Source: Hemicentrotus pulcherrimus (taxonomy: Eukaryota; Echinodermata; Echinoidea; Camarodonta; Strongylocentrotidae). From it: a stretch of DNA of 15,696 bases. Position 1 is the first letter of the stretch; each line of letters opens with the position of its first letter. Made by a program: the position numbers and the translations under genes. The notes under the pieces were generated by a model. That model was not told the DNA's origin. It worked only from the letters and a program-made list of their open reading frames with translations, and ran no database searches. The DNA lies in NCBI GenBank assembly GCA_003118195.1, contig BEXV01000717.1:122532-138227 (forward strand). Direction: 5' to 3'. This document shows, one piece after another, positions 9,085-15,696 of this stretch.

Positions 9085-9701
9085 CTAGTGATGCACCACA
9101 GAGAAGACAGAATAGAGAGAAAGAGAAAGGGAGAGAAAGAGAGAGAATATCGAAATAAGCAACCGTTTAATGAACCATTTTTTTGTTGTCACACCTTACG
9201 TACTCTTCTCGGTCTTCAGTTAATTCCATCAAGGTCTAGTGATGTACCACAGAGAAGAGAAAAGAAGCGAGAACAAAACAATCGAAAAAGAAACAATGTT
9301 TTCGGGGACGAATCTATGTCGTACCTCGAATACATAGAGGGCTTCGTCATGCAGATAGAGAAAGAGAAAGGGGATGGGAAAGGCATATGCAGACATTAAA
9401 GCTAAGGTATATGGTTCAAGGAAGTCAGCAGTAGGCTTTGAATCATGCTTCGATCAATCCATTTGATGATTTTCTTTTACCATCATGAAAACGAAGGGGG
9501 TGGGGTGTGGTGCTGCATGGGGGCATATACGCAGGCTGTATACACCGCTGTCGACTAGTACTTAAATGTTTTGAGCTCTGAGTTCACAGGGATAGATAGT
9601 GTGATTAGGGTGACCGGTGACAGTATAAAATCAGAGGTTATAAAGGCGTAACGTTTTGATATTGAATATTGTGTGTCTAAAGGCAGAATAAATGATCTTA
9701 C
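9085..9701 (-). other. Intron 1 (phase 0), 617 bp
   Basis: GTAAGA donor at 9701-9696 and CTAG acceptor at 9085-9088. It contains a pyrimidine-rich (minus strand) stretch near 9100-9147, a near-copy of the acceptor and exon 2 start at 9200-9260, and a second pyrimidine tract near 9353-9378. The duplicated acceptor is described separately as a possible microexon. Confidence 0.85.
9200..9235 (-). other. Possible 36-bp in-frame microexon or decoy splice site in intron 1
   Basis: On the minus strand, the sequence around the exon 2 acceptor (TCTCTGTGGTGCATCACTAG then TCCTTGG) recurs 151 bp upstream with about three changes (TCTCTGTGGTACATCACTAG then ACCTTGA). The copy is preceded by its own pyrimidine tract and followed after exactly 12 sense codons by GTAAGG. 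If used, it would be a phase 0-0 exon adding TLMELTEDREEY between residues 266 and 267. The encoded residues resemble the start of exon 2 (Leu near the start, then a Glu/Asp-rich run ending in Tyr). Use in RNA is unproven; it may only be a duplicated, unused site. Confidence 0.35.
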
Positions 9702-10499
9702 CTGATGGTACGCGATGCATATCCCGGCCTCTGCTGTCTGTACCAGGAACTCTGCGTACGCATTTTGTCCGTACTCATCAGCGGAGTACAGGAAAGACAC
9801 ATAACTCCATTCAAAGTATGTCAGAATGTCCACAATTACACTAACCTGATAGCGATCAGGTGGGACTGTTCTTAGGAAATAGGGATAGTTTTGTTTGTCG
9901 CTCAGTGAGTCACTGGTAGAAAGGTAGCTGATCTCTGGTGTGGCCTGTAGACCCATGAGCGTCGCCGCCTGCATGCTGGATTCACTGCGTTCCGCACCTA
10001 CGAGACCTATCAACGGCGTCCCTCCACAGCACATCCCACCGCTGCCACCATTTTGAGCCCTGGAATACCTACCCGTCCCCGAACAACTACCCGGTGTTGA
10101 CGTAGCTGTTGCCCCACTGAACGTATCATTCACACAATCACAAATGACTCCGCTCCTGTCGGGGACAAAATTCATCGCTCTCCCGAGCGCGACGATGTCG
10201 TAGTAACACGTATCGTAGATCTGGAACCCGAGGGTGATGCCGGGTAGGATAGAACTGTCATTGTTGATATAGTCGACTGCGTACACGAAACCCTCGACGC
10301 GTTTCACAGACTGAAATTCTCTGATAAGGAGGCATGCCTTGGAGTTTGTAATGCTGTAGTGAAGCCCGAACAGTCCGCCCAAGACGAAGTCGCCATCGCG
10401 TTGGTATACGACCTCGGGTTGTGGACCATCTCCTTTTGTCAAAGCCGCAAGAACCAAACAAATCAAACATGTTCTAATTGCCATATTTGATGCTTCCAT
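9702..10499 (-). CDS. Coding exon 1: signal peptide and flytrap lobe 1 of mGluR-like receptor
   Basis: Encodes residues 1-266. The ATG at 10499 is chosen because an in-frame TAA lies 9 nt upstream; Met6 is a possible alternative. A hydrophobic stretch at residues 8-20 looks like a signal peptide, with cleavage near 22-26. The mature start has the class C pattern of a charged run followed by GGLFGLH (41-47). Then come KRVEG (66-70), YINND (77-81), ILPGITLGF (84-92) and the lobe-1 core LIGLVGAERS (163-172), YLSTSDSLSDK (192-202), YFLRTVPPD (207-215), WSYVS (231-235) and DEYGQNA (241-247). By recalled alignment to mGluR1, S172, T195, D215 and Y243 match the residues that hold the glutamate alpha-amino/carboxyl groups, and R67 matches Arg78. 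C56 and C98 match a conserved disulfide. N-glycosylation sequons are at N80 and N124. A Gly/Ser/Cys-rich loop occupies about 120-160. The exon ends CAG at 9702 before GTAAGA, phase 0; reading through adds 48 unrelated residues before a stop, which supports splicing. Confidence 0.93.
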
Positions 10500-10545
10500 A
10501 TTACATTAGTTTCTAGATTATTTGAGGCTCTACAAACAACAGTCC
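10500..10545 (-). other. 5' untranslated part of coding exon 1
   Basis: On the minus strand a strong 3' splice site, CTTATTTTTGCAG, ends at 10546, so the exon carrying the start codon probably begins at 10545 and has 46 nt of leader. An in-frame TAA lies 9 nt before the ATG. The inference is that transcription starts farther right and at least one noncoding exon is upstream. Confidence 0.55.
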
Positions 10546-10691
10546 CTGCAAAAATAAGAAGTGTTTTCTTGAATGGCGTTACGTCGGGTCAAACTATCAG
10601 AGCCACTGAGAGAAGCAGACTTTTAGATAGCACAGCTTTGCTAAAGAAAAATGATCTCTGTCAGGATCATGAAGAGACCGGGTGAAAGTAC

Positions 10692-10897
10692 CTCGAGGAA
10701 GGCCATTAGATTGGTAAAATATGCACTTCAGACGTTACTGCATTGGTCGTAGCGCTCCATCACCACCAACGCATTTTCCTAGCGGACGTACCGAAAGTTA
10801 TCCGTTGCAGATCCCAGACTATGTCCATTTTCAGAAGACAATGTCACCTATTCATTTGTAGCTGAAGAATCTGCGAGTTTTGAGCGGAAGATTGATC
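10692..10897 (-). other. Candidate noncoding 5' leader exon
   Basis: On the minus strand CTTTTATTTACAG ends at 10898, giving a good acceptor, and CCTCGAG before GTACTT at 10691 is a possible donor; an alternative donor, TTCG before GTACGT, lies at 10791. The interval is less AT-rich than its surroundings. It contains short upstream ATGs that end in stops and does not extend the receptor reading frame. This rests only on splice-site appearance and position between the gene and its unseen promoter. Confidence 0.25.
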
Positions 10898-10899
10898 CT

Positions 10900-11549
10900 G
10901 TAAATAAAAGAAAGCGACATTAGTACTGCACTGGAAGTGCCTCTTTGAAAAGCACCTTTCTGCTTTAATCTGCTGATTATGTTGACTTTAAACGAAGCCT
11001 TATATTTATTGAAATTATTAAAAAACTTGTTTTTCGTTTAATTAAGTTGATTGATTTGTCAAAGGTTTTTTTAGCTGTTCTTTAAAATGTTCAGCTCAAA
11101 CTGTTAGTCATAGCCATATATTTTCATATTTGCTCTGCTATGCTATGCTAATTTTCAATCTCTTTTCGAAAGTTTAACATTAATTTCGAATCTCTTATTT
11201 TCGAATCACATTACAACTTAATACTATTACCATTATGAAAAAAATTGTTCTGGCGACCCACTTCTCAAAAATATGACTGACATTCAATCTCTATGGATGT
11301 GAGCCAAAGAAAGTCAATCTATTTAGGACTGCTAATTGAAGTAACTGATCTAGAGGTTAGCAATAGAAAACATAGAAAGGGAATTTCATTAATCCGAAGG
11401 TTCGCTTTTCTGAAGGTTCATTATTTTTGACGATTCATTTACACGGAAGGTTCATAGTAATGAAAGTAGAATAGAATAATAAACAAGGTTTACATAGCAT
11501 TACAAATCATATATCCTGAACATGCTAAACAGTATATAGAATCCCAGAC
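10900..11549. other. AT-rich noncoding sequence upstream of the receptor gene
   Basis: No reading frame, RNA gene or clear repeat is visible. If the leader exon at 10692-10897 is real, this is an intron or promoter region; no convincing TATA box or start site was picked out. Confidence 0.5.
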
Positions 11550-11815
11550 AGGAAGAGAAGAAAGAAATGAAAAAAAGAAGAAGTAGAAGAAGAGAAGATA
11601 AAGTACAAGAAGGAGAAGTAGAAATAGAAGAAGAACAAGAAAAGAAGAAGGAAGAGAAGGAGAAGAAGCGAAAGAAGAAAATGAAGAAGAACATGGAGAA
11701 TATGAAGAAGACGGGAATGAAGAGAATGATGAAGAAGAATAGAGAAGATGAAGGAGACTGAGAAGAAGATGTAGAAGAATGATAGATGAAGAACAAGAAG
11801 AACTGAAAAAAAGAT
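11550..11815. repeat. Purine-rich (GAA)n tract
   Basis: About 260 bp of nearly unbroken purine on the plus strand, with AAGAAG, GAAGAA and GAGAAG units. The predicted peptides are low-complexity Lys/Glu on one strand and Phe/Ser on the other and show no gene character. A long purine strand of this kind can adopt triplex structure. Confidence 0.88.
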
Positions 11816-11850
11816 CTCTTCCTATACATCTATAGTAGATTCCATGCTGG

Positions 11851-11910
11851 CCTATACTGTAGTATGACTACCATGCAGACAGTATAGTATGAATACCATT
11901 TTACAGACAG
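11851..11910. repeat. Short tandem duplication with internal hairpin
   Basis: AGTATGACTACCATGCAGAC (11861-11880) is echoed by AGTATGAATACCAT followed by ACAGACAG (11886-11910). CTATACTGT (from 11852) and ACAGTATAG also form a perfect 9-bp inverted repeat. Confidence 0.5.
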
Positions 11911-12538
11911 ATGAATATGGGTACACATTTCATCGGCTCATCTCGGGTAAATATTTGCAGCCCCGTAATGCACGATTGTTGGCGACATGTATATTTTAGG
12001 CACCCGCGGTAATGCAGTGGATACTGAGTATTCAATACCTCGCACTCATCATGAAAGAAATTCATGACCACATGAAAAGTCCATTAAACAGGACATTAAA
12101 GGGGCAGTTTCATCCATAACAATATAAATGAAAAGAGTCGAGGAAAGGAATCACACCTATATGGGTATGATGGGAAGTCAACAGTGGCACATTTTTATTC
12201 TTAATCCTTCTTTTGAATAATCAACTATGTTTCGAGAAAATTTGAGTAACATGACATTCGGGGATAATCATGTTGTTTTGTTCACTGTATGTAATGATCG
12301 AGGCCATTATAACACAAAAGTCTTATAATTGTAGTTTGAAAACTTCCTGGTTGCTTGGTCATATAATCATGAGCAATGATTACAATTTTACTTGGATGAA
12401 CTCGGAGACAATTTTAAAAGTTTTTTTGGGGCTGAGTTTTATTTTAAGTGATCATAATCGCGGGTTGGTCTAAACTCCCAATTGAAATGATAACAAGGAA
12501 TCATTTAACAGCAAACAATTCTTTTCTTCATAATGTTA
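11911..12538. other. Noncoding sequence
   Basis: Apart from the possible TTAA-type terminus at 12096, nothing is supported here. A 67-codon open frame near 12270-12473 has no recognisable motif or splice context. Confidence 0.5.
12096..12140 (+). mobile_element. Possible terminus of a TTAA-type short element
   Basis: TTAAAGGGGCAGTTTCATCC followed by an A-rich stretch resembles the TTAAAGGG-type ends of short elements that insert at TTAA in many animals (recalled). No opposite end was found downstream, so this may be a truncated copy or chance. Confidence 0.22.
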
Positions 12539-12640
12539 TTATTACTACAACTTCTACGACTGCTACTACTAGTACTACTAATACGTCTACTACTACTACT
12601 ACTACTACTACCAATACTATTGATTATACTACTACTTATA
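12539..12640. repeat. ACT/TAC trinucleotide microsatellite
   Basis: Imperfect ACT repeats with the purest run near 12588-12611. The Thr-rich peptide in one frame is low complexity and has no supporting features. Confidence 0.9.
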
Positions 12641-13603
12641 ACATAATTCATTCTTCAACATTGCCATGGCATTGCAAGAAGTTCAATTTTGAAATTACTC
12701 CTGAAATAAATTGAAAGTCCTTGTTCGGTATTTATGTTGCGTTTCGTTCGATTTTCATAAGAAAAAGCCTTTAAAACTGCTAGTTTATCTCTGTTCTTTT
12801 GTAAAGTATTGTGATATGTGCGAGATATATGTAAATGCAATCAAAAACCGTTAGCACTGATCAATCAGCCTACCTTTAATGTCATCATCGTTTTGCATTT
12901 GCTTATAGCCTTCCCATTATTGTGGAAGCGCGTAATTGAATTTCCGATGTCGGCACAGTTTTTCTCATCCCAGAGCCCGACTCTACGTGTTTTTCACTAA
13001 ATTAATTGCATTCCCATTTTATTCCTATTCCCATTCTCATCTGGCGATGTCTTTCAACAGCGTGATCAATATAGCCACATTTTAATCGATTTATGACTGA
13101 TATTTTTTCTTGACAATCTATTGTGTCAGTTTTCAATGTTCAACTATCCATCAATAATTTTTTTATGAAAACGAATAAATTCCAATAATAGTAATTGGAA
13201 AAAGGATAGCTTTTATTTCAACTGTTTTTATTTTTAACTGTTTATCATTTGTATAATTACCATGACGAGGGATTTTCAAAATTAAATTATTTGCATGTAA
13301 TATATAATATATCAAGTAATGATTATAATGTAGATAAAATCATTGCTTGGCATAGCCAAGAGGGCGAAATTTGTAAAAGAATTTCTCCTTATATACGAAG
13401 GGTCATTAATTATTTTGTTCTTGTGTTTTGGGGGTATAATTCCGAACTTAACTCAATACTTTCTAATATATTCTTTTATACATATACATTTATATATATA
13501 ATAACAATAATAATATTTAGTTCTTGTATATATAGCGCTTAACACATTATAAAACGTTCCTATGCGCACCTATTTTGCACCTGTAAATCAACAATATACA
13601 TGT
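12641..13603. other. Noncoding AT-rich sequence
   Basis: Only short chance reading frames occur. TA-rich repeats lie near 13470-13530. No RNA gene or exon is supported. Confidence 0.5.
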
Positions 13604-13816
13604 AGTTTCAAGTTTCAAGTTTTCAAGTTTATTTAATTTCACCTATCAAAAATAACAAATTTGAACATAATGAACAATGGTAATTGTTATAGCTAAAAAT
13701 ACAATAATAGAACACATAATGTACATGATAATAGTTATAACAGATAATACATTCATATAAATCATTCAATAAAGTGGGGATCTACTAAAAAGCAAAGCTT
13801 GTATTATGTAGATCCC
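13604..13816 (-). mobile_element. Probable 3' end of a non-LTR retrotransposon, minus orientation
   Basis: On the minus strand the stretch ends in a short tandem tail of ACTTGAA/ACTTGAAA units (13604-13629), the kind of 3' microsatellite typical of CR1/L2-type elements. Upstream of it a perfect 9-bp stem, GGGATCTAC with GTAGATCCC (13777-13785 and 13808-13816), encloses a 22-base loop containing AAGCTTTGCTTTTT. A 60-codon frame (13804-13986, minus) ends with TAA inside this loop; it is basic and Gln/Leu-rich, and I do not recognise it as reverse transcriptase. The family is inferred only from the tail and stem-loop. Confidence 0.4.
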
Positions 13817-13989
13817 GGTTCATAGGTTTGTGTCCTTTTAATATACAAGTCGCATTGCATCCTTTTCAGCCTCATTTGCCTTTGAACATACATTTCGGTA
13901 AACAATAGCAGTTTATTCTGTAAAAGAGCTTTTCTTGTTGGCATAATATTCGTTCTGTGTACGCTCTCAAAGTTCATATTATCCATGCA

Positions 13990-15696
13990 TATAACCTACA
14001 TTGTAATCCCACGAGCATGTAAACGGGTTTATGTACCAAATATGATTCAGTAGAATAGGCTATTATGTCTATATACAGATATACAATGAATTTTATAGAC
14101 GTACAGTTCCAAGTCAATAAAACTGTCATACGTTATGTAAAAATCAACTTAGTAACTATATACCCCAAACTGTAGGCCTACTTTGTTATTCCAATGATAT
14201 ACCTTTGTCAAGAGCATGATATTCTTTTATGGGTTAAAGAAAATAGAGTGATTTGTTTTCGTTAGATTTGGTTTGGTTTTATTTTCCGTACACCAAAAAG
14301 ACCCATTATATACATACATAAAATACAGGCTTATATGTATATTTAATCAATTATCAGAAGAAAACATGGCTTGATTGTTCTATTCAGGTCAGTGCAAGAA
14401 ATAAAACATTTGTACTGAACCTATAACACACAGGTATGGTCTAATTTGAAGTGCTTTAACAGAAATAAACATACATTTCCGAATGATGTTGCATAAACTA
14501 ATGGAATTTAAACAAGTTGATTTTCAGTTCTACTCACCAAATTCGTTGTCTCCCGTCATATGAAGTTAGCATCTGTAACCTACCATCACAACATGCAAGT
14601 AAACGTACATCATCCTAAACTGCATTCACGTACATACGTCATGCTGTAATTAGGCAAAGTTTACAAAGCAAAAGAAGTAAACTAAGAGTAGTAAATGTCC
14701 ACAAGCAAGGTTGGTTAATTACTTGGACTTTGTCCTTTCTCGAGCATCGACGAGATAAACCTTAATCATGGTAATGATGATGGTTATCTCTATATTATGG
14801 CGCCCCAAAACCACAGAGACTTGGTGATGAAAACGGACAATTATTTTGTACCTTGCTGTCACTTGTCAGTATCACGAACAAGTTAATTCAGTTCAAATTC
14901 CAATCAATATCTAACCAGCGATTGAAAAATGATTGGTGGCGCACGCAGAAACGTAACGTGTCACGGCAAACGCGCGCTGGGTAAAAACGAACGTCCAAAC
15001 TATATCATCGGTTTGTTTCCTTCAAAATAAATAATGACATGTTGCTCTTTGCAGTAGGTGGGCGAAGGTTTTAAAAAAAAAAACTAACTTTATTTTCATT
15101 GTTGCAAAGGTGAAATTTTGATTAGACAGTTTTATCAAAATTCAATGCTTGGAAACATTTGAAGTAATCATTATCATCAATTACAAAACGCTTAAATACA
15201 GCCCCGGCATAGCACCTAAAATAGATCTCCGAAGGCTGCTGAGATGTGTGACATCACAGGTTTGGGCATGATTTGCACAAGCAGACGACATCCCATGAAG
15301 AATGAACATAATTGCAATGCAATTATTTATCAAATTATAATGAGTTTAGTTGATATAATTGTAAGGGCATTTCACACCATTAAAAAAGGGTATGAAACCG
15401 ATTCTGATTAAATCGATTCTAAAATCTTTTGTCTGTAAATACACAGGATAGGGGTTAATGTACACTCAAAGAAACCACACTTTCAAATTGAAACTCCCCG
15501 GAATGATCGCATGGACGAAATAATTTAGTTACCTCTTGAAACGCCGAACATGCAGCAGTGTATGCAATAGCATCTTAGTTTGTTTACAAGCGATGGATTC
15601 CTTTATTTTTTCATCGCTGCATTTTTCATCAAAATAATACCATCCGCGGAATTTAGAATGAGGCAAGATTTAAAACATTTAGCCTGACGGTAGTTA
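13990..15696. other. Noncoding sequence at the right edge
   Basis: No coding exon is seen. A near-palindrome AATTGCAATGCAATT sits at 15310-15324. A minus-strand CAAGAG before GTAACT near 15533 could be the donor of a farther upstream noncoding exon, but nothing else supports it. The stretch at 14940-15000 is less AT-rich than its surroundings without a visible function. Confidence 0.45.

Larger units (their letters stand above)
1892..10545 (-). other. Gene: metabotropic glutamate receptor-like class C GPCR, four coding exons
   Basis: The whole gene is read right to left. Coding exons 10499-9702, 9084-8844, 4247-3082 and 2521-1892 join with GT..AG introns of phases 0, 1 and 0, giving 2835 nt and a 944-residue protein. 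Domain order is signal peptide, Venus-flytrap domain (about 25-535), nine-cysteine linker domain (540-596), seven transmembrane helices (about 609-865) and a 79-residue tail. This is the standard plan of dimeric class C receptors, in which ligand closure of the extracellular flytrap is passed through the cysteine-rich domain to the membrane bundle and on to a G protein at the cell surface. Overall resemblance is closest to metabotropic glutamate receptors (for example the ICL3 stretch R796-F810), rather than to calcium-sensing, GABA-B or taste receptors. I could not place it in a group I, II or III subfamily. Nothing suggests a pseudogene. Confidence 0.93.

Noticed and set aside
8926..9399. 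157-codon plus-strand frame, Arg/Glu-rich
   Set aside because: It is antisense to exon 2 and continues through GA-rich intron sequence; no recognisable domain.
11500..11829. Lys/Glu-rich plus-strand and Phe/Ser-rich minus-strand frames
   Set aside because: They are products of the purine-rich simple repeat.
12448..12714. Thr-rich open frame
   Set aside because: It spans the ACT microsatellite and has no other features.
13249..13542. 97-codon plus-strand frame
   Set aside because: AT-rich chance frame ending in Ile/Tyr-rich low complexity, without motif or splice signals.
14262..14292. TTGGTTTGGTTTTATTTTCC as another retrotransposon tail
   Set aside because: Only two imperfect repeat units and no stem-loop or partner copy in the window, so not listed.
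1..15696. tRNA, rRNA, CRISPR array, prokaryotic operon or phage features
   Set aside because: No tRNA B-box-like arm, rRNA-like block, regularly spaced repeats or bacterial ribosome binding pattern was seen; the gene is spliced.

Overview
The window is eukaryotic genomic DNA. It is AT-rich, full of simple repeats and decayed repeats, and carries one interrupted protein gene with spliceosomal introns (GT..AG, polypyrimidine tracts). The receptor family, the intron density, the poly-G/poly-C repeat debris and the repeat styles suggest a marine invertebrate, most likely an echinoderm such as a sea urchin. That placement is an inference and was not tested by any search.

The only convincing gene lies on the minus strand and spans about 1.9-10.5 kb. 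It is a class C G-protein-coupled receptor of the metabotropic glutamate receptor type. Four coding exons join in phase: 9702-10499 (signal peptide and most of the Venus-flytrap ligand-binding domain), 8844-9084 (lobe 2 of the flytrap), 3082-4247 (end of flytrap, nine-cysteine domain, TM1-TM4) and 1892-2521 (TM5-TM7, cytoplasmic tail, stop). Intron phases are 0, 1 and 0, and the introns are 617, 4596 and 560 bp. The joined product is 944 residues, a normal length for a metabotropic glutamate receptor with a short tail. No domain is missing and I see no frameshift, so the gene looks intact. The alpha-amino-acid-holding residues of the glutamate pocket are mostly kept, while some side-chain contacts differ, so an amino-acid ligand is likely but glutamate is not assured. 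A 5' untranslated leader with at least one upstream noncoding exon is suggested by 3' splice sites at 10546 and 10898.

Layout: 1-1554 AT-rich noncoding; 1555-1681 a possible small hAT-like element; 1787-1857 a diverged repeat whose second copy is at 8763-8829; 1892-10545 the receptor gene, with its largest intron (4248-8843) holding a 100-bp inverted repeat, a GAT-rich microsatellite and poly-G/poly-C tracts; 10546-10900 possible 5' leader; 10900-15696 intergenic or upstream noncoding sequence with a purine-rich GAA tract, an ACT microsatellite and a likely non-LTR retrotransposon 3' end at 13604-13816.

The most interesting single observation is in intron 1. The 3' splice site and first codons of exon 2 appear to be duplicated 151 bp upstream, creating a possible 36-bp in-frame microexon (9200-9235) that would insert 12 residues at the junction between the two halves of the flytrap.
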